From assembly GCF_963583255.1 (NCBI RefSeq), contig NC_084806.1:22424317-22488316 (forward strand): a stretch of DNA of 64,000 bases. The letters are read 5' to 3'. The notes below the pieces were generated by a model that saw only the letters and a program-made list of their open reading frames with translations, made no database searches and was not told the DNA's origin. Below are positions 1 through 12,500 of the stretch, one piece after another. The stretch is from Pyrus communis (taxonomy: Eukaryota; Streptophyta; Magnoliopsida; Rosales; Rosaceae). Each line of letters begins with the position of its first letter. Within the stretch, counting starts at the first letter, position 1. A program made the position numbers and the translations under genes.

Positions 1-524
1 TTGCGTTGCGCTAACCCATCCAATTCATTAACTTAAGGAGAACTTGACGGTTAATTTAAGCGGACCTAATTAACCCGGGGTGTTGAGTTTCATAATTTAT
101 CGAAAGACCAACTGAGAATCAATCTTGTATGCAAGTGTAACATGTATGGAGATGAACCCCTTAGCTAGCATTCATCCATAAATTTCATATTTACATTCTG
201 TCTAGTTTATTAACTTGTTTCGTTATTTCAATTTTCGTAAAACCTCAATCCCCCTTTTGCTTTAATGTTCATTTTAGTTAGAATTCAATTTAGTTTGTGT
301 TTTTAAAGCATTTTGAGTTTTTGGTTTGTCTTAGTGTTTTAAACTTTAATTTTGTAATCTTTGAGTCTAGTTTAGTGTTTTAAACTGTGTTTTTAAGTTT
401 TTGAGTCAAATCCAAGTGATTAACAATCCCTCCTAATCCCCGGTCCAGAACGATCCCTACTTATACTTATACTATAATTTGACGAAAAGAGGGTTTAATT
501 TGTGTGCGTATAAATCTCGCACCA
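1..524 (+). repeat. Athila-like LTR, 3' part (cut by window start)
   Basis: This is the downstream part of a plus-strand LTR of the family seen throughout the window. It ends in CTCGCACCA, a variant of the usual CTCGCATCA end. The same internal landmarks recur in the other plus LTRs: GAGTTTCATAATTTAT, then a T-rich tract, then a conserved block containing CCCGGTCCAGAACGATCCC. No PBS follows the end; the sequence passes directly into a reversed LTR piece, so this is a recombination remnant and not a 5' LTR. Confidence 0.8.
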
Positions 525-1912
525 CGCAACGCAATTCACTACGTTCTCCAAAAGTCCTTTACGTGAACAGCACAATAAAGATACAATCAAAGATCATTAA
601 GCATTATGAAAACTATAAGTGTTGACGAGGCATTCGTTACTATGATGAGCATGAAACTCGTGCCAAGAATTCATTTAACGCGATTGTTTATAAGCAACCT
701 CCACTACTTGTGAATATAAGTTCATAACGATTAGGTGAAACTCACTTATATTCTAGCGTCATATTCATGCATGAAAATTAAGCGTGCACTCTCAATAAAC
801 ATACATAAATAAGTTATCAATCAAACGGTTAAACAAATTGAATCCACAACTTATGAAACGCAATTAGAAGTAATCAAATCAAAATGCAAGCATAAACATT
901 TATTTCGAATCCCCCCCTAGCCAAGGGGGGTTTAGTTCCTCATGCTTACAAAACAAAGAGAATCAAAGAAACACCTAAACATTCCAACAACTCAAACTTG
1001 AATTGTATGAACGTTTAGGCCCTCTTCTCTTCCTCTTCGTTGTAGCATAAGGTCTAGGGATAGTTGGTTGGGGGGATGGAAGTGTGGAATGGAGTGGGGA
1101 GTGATGGAAATGGAAGATGGTTTTTGGATTGTAAGGGAGATACACGGCTAAGAGAGAAAGGGATGTGTTTGTGGTGTGTTGTGTATGAAATGAGATGTTC
1201 ATGAATGAATGAATGCAAGGGTATTTATAGGAGTAGTGGAGGGAACATATGGCTATGTCATTTGTAGGTGAAGTAGGTGGATGTTGTAGGTGAAGTAGGT
1301 GGATGTTGTAGGTGAAGTAGGTGGATGTAGTAGGTGAAGTAGGTGGATGTTGTAGGTGAAGTAGGTGGATGTTGTAGGTGAAGTAGGTGGATGTTTAAAT
1401 GGTTGAAATGTGTAGATGATTATGAGTGATAAGTGATAAGTGTATGATATGTTAAGTGATAAGTGAATGATTATGATAAGTGATGAATGATATGTGGTGA
1501 ATGATAAGTGGTAGTGTTTAAGTATTTAAAATAGGGAACAAAGCCCTTCCTTGCATGGCAAGGAAGGGAGACACAAGGAAACACACGACAATGTCCTAAG
1601 GTTGCTAGGAATGTTGTTTTTGTGTTCTAAAATGCGTAGGAGTTTTCAATGATGCTCAAACATGAGGTCTTTTTAGGATTTAACTTTCCTACTTCAAGTC
1701 TTCAATTTCGTCCATCCTTTTGGCTCCAAGCATATGATATCCATTCCAATCTCTAATTTGCTCCAAAATGCTCCAAAAGGCATCCTTTTGCATACTTTGC
1801 CCTTAGAACCTGAAAACACACAAAAGAAGCATAAAGAACTAAAATAACTAAAGAAACATAACGTAAATGTACGAGAACAAGCCATTTAAGTCGCATAAAT
1901 ATGCTCCTATCA
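525..1912 (-). repeat. Athila-like LTR fragment, reversed
   Basis: Minus-orientation LTR lacking its downstream (U5) third. It enters at the block containing GCAACGCAATTCAC and runs to the canonical terminus GCTCCTATCA, the reverse complement of the LTR start TGATAGGAGC. On the minus strand it contains a TATA box (1229-1222) and a 22-bp tandem array (1264-1395). Small ORFs here recur in other LTR copies and are not genes. Confidence 0.8.
1264..1395 (-). repeat. 22-bp minisatellite, 6 units, in LTR U3
   Basis: Six head-to-tail 22-bp units, each containing GTAGGTGAAGTAGGTGGATG, with one unit differing in its last base. The array lies just upstream of the minus-strand TATA box of this LTR. The same unit recurs in other LTRs of the window with different copy numbers. 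Confidence 0.95.
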
Positions 1913-2290
1913 CAACACTTATAATTTTCATAGAGCGTAATGATTCTTGCTTGTATCTCTATTATGCAATCATGTAGGGGACTTGTGGGGAATGTTTTGA
2001 ATTGTTGTATGCGCTAACCCATCCAATTCAATAACGTTAGGAAGATTTGAAGGTTAATTAGTGCATCACGGTTAACTTGGGGTGTTGAGTTTCATGGTTT
2101 ATTGAAATGCAATTGGAAATCATTTTATTATGCAAGTGTAACATATGTGAAGATGAACCCCTTAGCTAGCATTCATTCATTTCAATTCCATCCATATTTT
2201 CATCAAATTCATCTTTACAATCTGTTTTAATTACAATATGTGCATTTTATTTAATTTCGTCAAATCTAATTCCCCCTTTACTTTAATGTT
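1913..2290 (+). repeat. Athila-like LTR (E), left piece
   Basis: Middle part of a plus-strand LTR, entered abruptly after the reversed fragment. It is interrupted by a solo LTR at 2291 and resumes at 4544. Both sides of the interruption carry ATGTT, the target duplication. Confidence 0.8.
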
Positions 2291-4538
2291 TGATGCGAGA
2301 TTTATACGCACACAAATTAAACCCTCTTTTATCAATTGTAGTGAAGAATGTAAGTAGGGATCGTTCTGGACCGGGGATTAGGAGGGATTGTTAATCACTT
2401 GGAAACTGACTCAAATATGTAAAAACAAGTTTAAAACACTATACTAGACTCAAAGAATGCAAAACTAAACTTTAAAACACCAAAACAAACCAAAAGACTC
2501 AAAACAGCACCAAAACACTCAAAACAGCCTTAAAAACACAATCTGGGCAGTTTTGAACACTAGACACAACTTTGGACGAAAATTGGTTTTACTTTGACCT
2601 AAGACACTTAAAAACACAAACTAAAGTGATTTCTAACTACTATGACTCAACAAAGTAAAGGGGGATTGATTTTGGACGAATTTAAAAACAAAACAAACTT
2701 TTTAAATTAGAACAGATTGTAAAACGAATTTGATGGAATTGAATGGATGGGAAGCTAGCTAAGGGGTTCATCTCCACACATGTTATACTTGCATATAAAA
2801 CGATTTCCAATTGCTTTTCAATTACCCATGAATTCTCAACGCCCCAAGTTAATTAGGTTCGCTTAAATTAACCTTCAGATTTTCCTAACGTTATTGAATT
2901 GGATGATTGCATACGACAACCCAAAACATTCCCCACAAGTCCCCTACATGATTGCATAATAGAGATACAAGCAAGAATCATTAAGTTCTATGAAAACCAT
3001 AAGCATTGACGAAGCACTTGTTACTATGATTGCATGAAACTTATGCCAAGAATTTACTTAACGCGATTGAGATCATCAACCTTTACTACTTGTGAATATA
3101 ATTCCATAACGATTAGGTGAAATTTCCTTATATCCTAGCATCCAATTTATGCATGATAATTAAGCGTGCACTCTCAACCAACACACACAAATCAATGTAA
3201 TTCACATAGATAAGTAAATTGAATTCACAACTTATGAAACGCAATTAGAAGTAATCAATTCATATAGCAAGTATGTTCATGGTTTCGAATCCCCCCCTAG
3301 CCAAGGGGGGTTTAGTTCCTCATACGCACAAAACAAAGAGAATTGAAATTAAACATTGAAATCAAAGGAAAAGAAACACCTAGAAATTCCAGCGACACGA
3401 ACTTGAATTGCATGAACTTCTGAGCTTCCTTCTCCTCCTCCTTGGTGCGGCAAAGGTCTAGGGACAGGTTTAGGGCCTTAGGTGTATGGATGAATGGTTA
3501 TGGAGGGATTTAGTAGTGTTTAGGGGAAGGGGATGGTGCGGCAAGGCTTAAAACTAAGGAGAAAGGTGTTTGGTGGCTGCGGCAAGGGTGTGGAGAGGGT
3601 TGGACGAATTTCTGGAATTAATGAATGTGTATGAGAGGTGGTGATCTGATCTAGGGGTTAATATGAGTATATATAGGCACTTAAAACCCTAGGGTAATCA
3701 GATATGGACTTGAATAACCCAAATCCACAAGGAAATAGGCTTAGAAATCAGAAATAGAAAGGGATAATGCTTCCTAGGTGCGGCAGGTAAGGAGATAAGG
3801 TGATAAGGCTTCTAGAATGCCTTGCAAGGCAAGGGAAATCAGCTTTCTAGAAGGATTTGGGGCGGCACTTAAAGGATAGGGCAGATTTAGGGCTTCTAGA
3901 AACCCTCCAATGGTAGGAAAACTCATGGCAAGGATGGATAAGGGTTCTAGAACAAGGATAAGGTTTCTAGAACAAGGATAAGGTGCCCTAAATGGATAAG
4001 GACTCCTCATTGCACATGGAAACTTTGCCTATTAGGATTAGGAAACCTTGTCTTTGTCATTCCTTCTTCATCTTGGACTCCTTTTCCTTCTTGGACTTGG
4101 AAAACTTCTTTGTTGCTTCACTTGAGACCATTTGGACTTTGCCTTTCCTACTTCAAGTAGGAAACCTTGTTTGAGTAGGCAACTTTGTTCTTCTAGGAAT
4201 CCTAATTCAACTAGGAAACCCATTTTAACTAGGAATCCTAATTCAACTAGGAAACCATCTTCCATTAGGGACTTTCCTACTTCAACTAGGAACCCTTGCT
4301 CAAGTAGGAATCATCATCTTCAAGTCTTCAATTTCGTCCATCCTCTTGGCTCCAAGCATATGATGTCCATTCCAAGCTCTAATTTGCTCCAAAAGGCTCC
4401 AAAATGCATCCTTTTGCATACTTTGCCCTTAAAACCTGAAAACACATAGAACTAGCTTAAAAGACTACTTTACTAAGGAAAAACACTATAAATGCACAAA
4501 AACAAGCTAAACTAAGGTGCGTAAATATGCTCCTATCA
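2291..4538 (-). mobile_element. Solo LTR, Athila-like, complete
   Basis: A complete 2248-bp LTR in minus orientation, running from TGATGCGAGA to GCTCCTATCA. It is flanked on both sides by ATGTT (2286-2290 and 4539-4543), and the host LTR continues across it. One LTR with a perfect 5-bp duplication and no internal region is the expected product of LTR-LTR recombination. Its U3 carries several copies of the word TGCGGC and a run of short degenerate repeats (4140-4310). Confidence 0.92.
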
Positions 4539-5043
4539 ATGTTCAAATTAGTTAGAAATCAATTTAGTTTGTGTTTATGAGTGTTTTGATTCATTTTATT
4601 TCCCAATTTCGTCCAAATTCACCAAAGTGCTCAAAACTGCCCAGAAAGTGATTTTAAGGCAGTTTTGAGTGTTTTGGGTGATGTTTGAGTCTTTTGGTTT
4701 GTTTTAGTGTTTCAAGCATTTAGTTTTACATTCTTTAAGTTAGTTTAGTGTTTTATATTGTGTTTTTACGTTCTTGAGTCAAGTTATTACTTAAATTCGT
4801 CCAACATTGGGTTTAAGGTCAGAAACTGCCTAGTTAGTGTTTTTAGGCAGTTTTGAGTCTTTTGAACTTGTTTTGAGTCCTTTGAGTCATTGTGAACGTT
4901 TTTAACTTTGTTTTTATGTTTTTGAGTCAAATCCAAGTGATTAACAATCCCTCCTAATCCCCGGTCCAGAACGATCCCTACTTGCACCTATACTACAAAT
5001 GATAAAAAGAGGGTTAATTTGTGTGCGTATAAATCTCGCATCA
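4539..5043 (+). repeat. Athila-like LTR (E), right piece with 3' end
   Basis: Continuation of LTR E after the solo LTR and the ATGTT duplicate, ending in CTCGCATCA at 5043. The next base belongs to the reversed pol of element A, so this is the right edge of an insertion into A; CCTCC (5044-5048) would be the right target duplicate. A 12-bp-arm hairpin (4630-4669) lies in this part. Confidence 0.85.
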
Positions 5044-5529
5044 CCTCCTTTTTGGTGAGTAAGTACTTCAACGCTGCATGATCAGTGTAAATGATAACTT
5101 TAGTACCAAGTAAATAAGAACGAAATTTATCTAAAGCAAAAACAACAGCAAGAAGTTCTTTTTCCGTTGTGGAGTAGTTCAATTGGGCATCATTCAAGGT
5201 CCGGGATGCATAATAGATGACCTGTTGCTGCTTGTTCTTCCTTTGGCCTAAAACGGCTCCTAATGCATAATTCGAGGCATCGCACATGAGCTCAAAAGGA
5301 AGGCTCCAATCGGGTGGAATAATGATGGGGGCCGAAGTGAGCATTTCCTTGAGATGTTTGAAGGCCTTCTCACACTCCTCATCGAACTTGAATGGCACAT
5401 CCTTTTGGAGAAGTCGGCAAAGGGGGTTGGAGATTTTTGAAAAGTCCTTGATGAATCGCCTATAGAATCCTGCATGTCCAAGAAAAGAACGAACCTTTCT
5501 AACCGAAGTAGGAGAGGGTAAGTAGCGTA
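5044..5529 (-). pseudogene. Athila-like pol fragment: RT connection and RNase H (element A)
   Basis: Minus-strand piece of an Athila-type polyprotein covering the segment after the RT palm and most of RNase H. Recognisable are [20 protein letters not shown], the RNase H start LMCDASNYALGAVLGQ, the block [20 protein letters not shown] and the motif [14 protein letters not shown]. It is open throughout but has no start or stop of its own: 5529 is an insertion site (GCGTA) and 5043 is the end of another LTR. The upstream half of the same polyprotein is at 21994-19166, whose last residues lead directly into this piece. Integrase would lie left of the window. Confidence 0.9.
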
Positions 5530-6170
5530 TGATGCGTAATGTATAAGCACACAAATTAAACCCTCTTTTGACAATTGTAGTATATGAATAAGTAGGGATC
5601 GTTCTAGACCGGGGATTAGGAGGGATTGCTAATCACTTGAAAACTGACTCAAAAACGTAAAACAAAAGTTAAAATACTAAACTAGACTCAAAGAATGCAA
5701 AACCAAACAATAAAACACTTAAAACAAACCAAAAGACTCAAAACAGCCCCAAAACACTCAAAACTGCCTTAAAAACACAATCTGGGCAGTTTTGTGCACT
5801 TACACTAATTTGGACGAATTTGGGTGATAAATTGAATCAAAACACTTAGAAACACAAACTAAGACACTTTCTAACTAAATTGGACACTAAAGTAAAGGGG
5901 GATTTAGTTTTTGACAAATTAAACAAAGTGCACAGATTGTAATTAAAACAGATTGTAAAGATGAATTTGATGAAAATATGGATGGAATGCTAGCTAGAAG
6001 GTTCTTCTCCACACATGTCACACTTGCATACAAGATGATTTTCAGTTGGTCTTTCGATGAATCATGAAACTCAACACCCCGGGTTAATTAGGTTCGCTTA
6101 AATTAACCTTCAAGTTCTCCTTAAGTTAATGAATTGGATGGGACAACGCATACACAATTCAAAACATTCT
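5530..6170 (-). repeat. Solo LTR B, left part
   Basis: Minus-orientation LTR starting TGATGCGTAATG immediately after GCGTA (5525-5529). It is cut at 6170 by element C and resumes near 17848, ending at 19165 before a second GCGTA (19166-19170). The two pieces sum to about 1960 bp, close to one LTR with a small deletion at the C junction, so I read B as a solo LTR inserted in A's pol. Confidence 0.85.
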
Positions 6171-7303
6171 TGATAGGAGCATATTTATGCGACTTAAATG
6201 GCTTGTTCTCGTACATTTACGTTATGTTTCTTTAGTTATTTTAGTACTTTAAGCTATTTTCGTGTGTTTGTAGGTCCAAAGGGCTAAAGGAGCAAAAAGA
6301 TGCATTTTGGAGACTTTTGGAGCACTTTTGGGCTAAGGACGGATAGCTTATGCTTGAAGCCAAAGTGTTGGACGAAATTGAAGACCTAATTGGAGCCAAA
6401 GTGTTGGAACCTTGTTCTCTTTAGTTTTAGGACATTTAAACATTTCCTAATCCCAATCATGCCATGCATAACACACATCCATTCTAACACATTGTCATTG
6501 CACATGCATTTCCTTCATTAGTTAACCCACATGCACTTATCACTTATCACTTATCATCACCACTTAACCACTTATCATATCATAACCACATATCATATCA
6601 CTTATCACTTATCACTTAACATATCATCCACCTACTTCACCTACAACATCCACCTACTTCACCTACAACATCCACTTCACCTACAACATCCACCTACTTC
6701 ACCTACAAATGACATAGCCATATGTTCCCTCCACTACTCCTATAAATACCCTTGCATTCATTCATTCATGGACATCTCATTTCATACACAACACATTACA
6801 AACACATTCTCCCTTCCCTAGCCGTGAGCTTCCCATCCATTCCCTTATAATCCAAACACCACTCCTCATCCATTTCCATAATCCCCCAAACCTCACCTTA
6901 GACCTTGTGCTACAACAACGAGGAAGATAAGAGGGCCTAAACGTTCATACAATTCAAGTGTGAGTTGTTGGAATGTTTAGGTGTTTCTTTGATTTCAAAG
7001 TTTAAATTTAATTCTCTTTGTTTTGTACGTATGAGGAATGGAAGAGAAGAGTGCCTAAACGTTCATACAATTCAAGTTTGAGTTGTTGGAATGTTTAGGT
7101 GTTTCTTTGATTTCAAAGTTATGAGGAACTAAACCCCCTTTAGCTAGGGGGTGATTCGAAACTATGTTTATATTTGCAATATGAATTGATTAACTTTCGT
7201 TGGAATTTCATAAGTTGTGGATTCAATTTGTTTAACCGTTTGATTGATAACTTATTTATGAATGTTTATTAAGAATGCGCGCTTAATTTTCATGCATGAA
7301 TAT
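6171..7303 (+). repeat. 5' LTR of element C, left part
   Basis: Plus-strand LTR beginning TGATAGGAGC. It contains four 22-bp U3 repeat units (about 6625-6708), a TATA box, a tandemly doubled block around 6940-7110 and a C/G-rich hairpin near 7134-7152. Element D inserted at 7303, and the LTR continues at 16119 in perfect register, as judged from the uninterrupted copy at 26262-26280. Confidence 0.9.
6741..6748 (+). promoter_or_regulatory. TATA box of LTR C
   Basis: TATAAATA within CTCCTATAAATACCCTTGC, directly downstream of the 22-bp repeat array. The same context occurs in LTRs I (25706-25713), O (35083-35090) and M/N (48307-48314), and reversed at 1222-1229 and 31092-31099. Confidence 0.7.
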
Positions 7304-9490
7304 TGTCACAACCCGTCCCAGAATTTTAATTCCGAGGACGTGAAGTTATGAAAATGCCCTTAAACGGGACTAAGGGGCGTAAAATATGTTGTAACTTGAT
7401 GATTTGGGGATTGGGTAGGATCCCACCTCCCTCAAATCTCTCCCTCATTCCCGTGCCTTGTCTCTCTCTCTCCTCCCTCACAAATCTCTCATTCTCTGAG
7501 AGTTCTCTCTCTCTCCTTCGAACTCACACAGACCACCCACAAACCACCCCAAAACTATGCCAACGAAGGATCTAAGACCACCATCATACTCCTGAAGACC
7601 ACACGAACACGATGGTACCAATTTCAGGTGAGTTTCACTTCGGAAAACATGGATTTCAATTTCACTGTGCGTGTGCACTGTTCATGCACACGTAAAACTT
7701 GATGTTTTCTGGGATTTTGAAGCTTGTAGGAAGCTTGGTGAGATCCTAAGGAAGCTCGGAGTGCTTCGTTTGAAGGATTTGGACGTCGGGATCACGAACT
7801 GTAAGTCCGGCCGAATTTTCGTATTTTTGGAAAAGTTTGATTCCGTTGTTTTTAGGTCCTAAAACTAGTCCAACGTGGTAGATTATGTTTAGGGCTTCAT
7901 TTTGGTATAAATTACGTGAAAAATGGACATAGGAACACGGAGAATGACAAGTTCAAAATTTGGCCGGAGCTGTCGGGGCTTTTTCCGGCGAAACCACGGC
8001 GAGTTAGGGGTCGAGACAGGTATGGATGTGTTCGTCTCGTCAATACCTTCATTTTGATATATAGTACGTTGAAAATGGTTAAGAAATGAAGAAGTTATGA
8101 CACTTTGAAATTTACCCAGAAATTCCGGCAAAACACTATTTCCGGCGAAACCAGTCCGGCGACGCGAGGAAGAAGACGCGCGCGTGGGCAGCGCGTGAAC
8201 AGTGCGCGTGGGGGCGCGTGAGAGCTCCAAATTGAGTTCTGAAAATTGTCACGCGTTCGTGACGTCGTGTAGATCACCGTGGTATATTCATACACCCAAA
8301 TTGAGTAACGTATGAGAAAGTTATGGACGAATGTTTGGTGTATGCGCGTTAAATAACGTCAATTTGGTTACTTTTTGTATAGGTGAAAATTATACAGAGG
8401 AAGAATGTAACCAATCTAGGGGAGGCTCAGGGACCTACGAGACGTCGATGTGATATGTGAGTGGGCAGTTATTTTTCAGTATATATATATATACGTATGC
8501 TTGACGTATTTCCCAGAAAACGTATTTTTAAAAGAAATACGAATTAAATATCCTGTCATATATGCATCATATTTTAATATGTGCATTACCATAATTATGC
8601 ATACTGTTGCATGGTGCTGAGGAGGCCCAGGTAAGTGCCAGGTAAGAGGTATTCATGTTTGTATGCAATATTAGTAGTTGAGATGTTTAGAGAGCTCATA
8701 ATCTGCACCCCGGTGTTAGTGCTCCCGCCCAGGGCCAGGGCACAGTCCTTCACGTGATGTTCACCAGCACCACACGCTCGCCTTGGATCCAAGTTAGGTG
8801 CAAGCCTTGTCGTACAGACCACATTAGGTGGTTCCGACTCGTAGGTGACCCGCGATTCTTCGCACAGTCTTCACGTGATCGTAGCACTAGAGCGTATATA
8901 TTACACCCAGTCTTGTCGTACAGACCACGTTAGGTGGTTCCGACTCGTGTGCAGATTCAGATATTGAGTTGAGATTGGAGCTCTATCTGCAGCCGTACAG
9001 GTCACGTTAGGTGACTCCCGGCTGCCAGATTATATGTTATTGATGTGAATTACGCTTGAGCACTTACATTTGATTATGAGTTTCCGTTGTGGCATATTCT
9101 CGAGCATGAATGGCATATTTATGAGCATGAATGATATATCTTTGAGCATGACTGGCATATCTATACATACGTATATATGTTATTTTCTGGGAAACTATAC
9201 TTGTTTTACAGCGAGGGGTTAGTATATGCAAAAGAGAAAAGAAGGTTTTGAATACGTTCGTTTTGCTGACCCACTCAATTTTGTTTTGCGCCCCTCCAGG
9301 TTCAAGAATTGAAAAGGTGTGGTGACTACGAGGAAATTCAACGGTGTTCTGACAGAATGGCCAAAAATTAGGACTCACCTTTGGGTGTTTCATCTTAGAA
9401 ATTGTATCTTTAAAGCTTCCGTACTGTGCAAATGGTTACGTCACTCTCACGTGACGGCCAGCATGCCCTCCTTCGGGACGGGGTGTGTCA
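7304..9490 (+). repeat. 5' LTR of element D
   Basis: A 2187-bp LTR from TGTCACAACC to GGGTGTGTCA. It contains a CT-rich stretch, GCGCGTGG-type repeats (8190-8220), and a block at about 8690-9040 with three short hairpin repeats. That block is nearly identical to the corresponding part of the other Tekay-like element. The small ORFs in the LTR are not considered coding. Confidence 0.95.
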
Positions 9491-9493
9491 AGT

Positions 9494-9506
9494 TGGTATC
9501 AGAGCC
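9494..9506 (+). other. PBS of element D (initiator tRNA-Met)
   Basis: TGGTATCAGAGCC, complementary to the 3' end of plant initiator tRNA-Met, three bases after the 5' LTR. It primes minus-strand DNA synthesis. This primer is standard for chromovirus elements. Confidence 0.9.
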
Positions 9507-9539
9507 TAAGTTTCAATCTTGGACATCTTGAGAAGTTCT

Positions 9540-12500
9540 AGTGAATTCTGTCAGAACTACACCGCCTCGTAGCAAACCACGTAGTTAGAGGAACTTAGTC
9601 TCCCTGATTTAGCTGTTGGGGGAAATTATTATTTTGGTGATTCAGTATATTATCAAAAAGGGACATTTTAAGATGGGTTATGAGTTGAATTTGAATCACC
9701 TTATGAAATGATGAACCTGAGGGAGCAAAGTGATGGATTAACCAATTGGAAAAGATGTTTTAGATTATGCAAGTCAAAGGAATCTTCCTTTTGACAGAAG
9801 GGTTGAGACGACTAACTGGTTTGAGTTATGAACTTGTATCCTGGTGGAAACAAGAGTATAATTCGTTGTCACCGGAGGAAACAGCCGATTGAGAATTGTT
9901 TAAGGACTTGTTTAAAGAAAAGAATTATTTCCTTCGGCATCTTATGATGGTAGAAAGCAAGAATTTGCAAATGTGAGACAAGGAAAGCTGATGATCAATG
10001 AGTATTATAGAAAGTTCTCAGACTTGCCTCGTCCCATTCGAATATTGCTGCTATTTTGATTAAAGTGTTATATTGTTTTAGGCTGGGTGGCATAAGGCAG
10101 TGGTATTTTGGGTGACCACTATCCATTGTAATTCTTACCAGGAGTATACAAGATGTTGTTGAGCCTTGAGGACTCTGAGAACATGTTCAGCGAGAGTAAA
10201 GAAGAATGATAAAAGAATGGGAATCAAAAGATGACGATAAAGTTAATGATTCGTCATATCAAGAATATAGAAAGATTCGGAACTTCAAAAGAAGTGAAGC
10301 TAATTCTAGTTCTTTTGGCAAAGGTTTTAATGCCATTGATCAGAGGTGAAGTGATAGATGTATTGGTAATCTCAGATCTCAAAGACAAGGTGATTTTGGT
10401 AAAGGAAATGTACCTTTGTGCTGTAGGTACAATAATGGACACCTTTGAGAATGTAGGCAAGAAAGCATTGGACGCTTTACAAGTGGATAGATGGGACATA
10501 GAACTGCAAATTATGTCCAAAGCCAACAGAAGCCCTAGCAGTCTTCTTTGCCACAACTGGCGCCGATCCAGCAAGTTCCTGGATATATTAATTATGGTCA
10601 GTTAGGCCGTGGTGTACACGAGCGAAGTATTTACACTAATAGAGGTTGTGGGAGACAACAACAAGCCCAGGGATGTGTTAACCACACATCACTGCAAGAT
10701 ACTCAGAATTATTCGGATTTGATTAGGAGTACGATAATTATTCTTAATGACTTAGCTAAAGTCTATTTGTTGTTAATGTAGAAATTTTATGTTATCATTG
10801 TTATTGCCTTGAAAGTAGTAAATAAACGCGGTTGAGACGTGTGTATGTATTTCCTAATGAGTGGCAAAATAGTAATATTACACCCTCGAGAGTTGTTGCT
10901 TACTTATCGAGACAACGATGATTTATCAGTATTGCGGGCTGCAGACCGTAATATTAATAATTTATTCGTGGATTCGTTAAGCAAGTAAATCGATAGGTTA
11001 TCCTATGTTAGTATCGTACTTATTCAGAGTGCTCAGTATTAGTAGAGTATTGTTGCTAGCTACTTTTGTTCTATTAGATTGTAGATTTCGATGTTATTAT
11101 AGAGCATTCTATTATGATACTTGGCATGACATACATTCATATTGTCTAGCATTTTTTTGAGATATATTACGTATATGAGTATATACTTTATTTCCGGGAA
11201 ACCAATTATTTTTCCATCGGTCTGGATGACTAGAGATTACTTTTGTAAGTATGCAAAGTGAAGTGAGGCAGACCGTTAATTATGCTGTGAGAGCAAAGAG
11301 ATTATTATCAAAAGGCTGCCAAGGATACTTATCTCATGTGGTGCTAAAAGATGTCACTTCTAGTAGTGTGGAAGAAGTGGGAGTAGTCAAACATTTACCT
11401 GACGTTTTCCCTGAGAATTTACCTGGATTGCCGCCAGTCAAAGATGTAAAGTTCACTATTGATTTATCTCCAGGTACAAACCTTATATTATAGAATGTTG
11501 CCTTTTGAACTAAGAGAATTGGAAATTGGTTGATAAAGGTTTTATTCAACCTAGTACATTACTTTGGGGGAACCCCAGTTTATTGGTGAGAAAGAAAATG
11601 AACGTTAAGGCTGTGCTTTGATTATAAGCAGTTGAATCGAGTAACAAGTGAAAACCGTTATCCGTTACCTCACATTGATGGTTGTTTGATCAGCTTTGAG
11701 GTGGTTGTATATTTTCTAAGATTGACTTGAGGTCTGGATATTATTAGTTGAAGATTATCGGTGAGGATGCCCTTATGATAACTTTCAGGACTCGTTAAGG
11801 TCATTTCAAGTTTTGGTGATGCCATTCGGAGTGACGAATGCATCTACTACTTTATGAATTTGATGAATGAAGTATTCCAATGATATCTAGACCGATTTGT
11901 TGTTGTTGCTATTGAAAAGATTGATAAGACTAGAGCAAAGTATGCTAAACATCTTAAATCGATATTGCAAAGATCGAGGGAATGTCGATTGTATGCTAAG
12001 TTTAGCAAATGCCAATGTTGGATGAATCAAGTAGCATTTTTGAGATATATTATATCTGCTTCAGGTATTCAAGTGAATTCATAAAAGGTAGCAGAAATTG
12101 AGAATTTAGAACAACCACGAATCGTGATTGGGATTTGGAGTTATCCTAGCTTAACAAGCTATCATGGACGGTTCGTGAAAGATTTTTCAGTCATTGCTTT
12201 GTCATTGACGAGATTGTTGAGAAAAGAGGTTATGTATGAGTGGGAAGGAAATTGTGAGCAAAGGATTCAACAACTGAAGTATTTCCTCACTCATGCACGT
12301 ATTTTAGTATTCCCAGAAGATAGTGGTAATCATAAATTTTTAGTGATATTTCTTGAATGGTATTGGATGCATGTTGATGCAAATGTTAGGGTGATTGCAT
12401 ACGTTTCACGACAAAAGGAACCTCATGAAATGAATTACCCTAATGGTGATTTGGAAGTCATGATTACCATTCTTGCTGTGAAGTTATGAAGACATTATAT

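Noticed and set aside
1264..1395. Regular short repeats that might look like a CRISPR array
   Set aside because: Units are directly adjacent with no unique spacers, and the DNA is of plant type.
1694..1885. A 63-codon ORF (MACSRTFTLCFF...) found at the U3 end of several LTRs
   Set aside because: It recurs only because the LTR recurs; it is antisense or sense to different copies depending on orientation, covers the LTR terminus, and has no domain.
7348..8822. Several ORFs of 63-113 codons in element D's LTRs, identical at both ends
   Set aside because: Their identity follows from LTR identity; no homology to known proteins and no conservation as frames in the other Tekay-like LTR.
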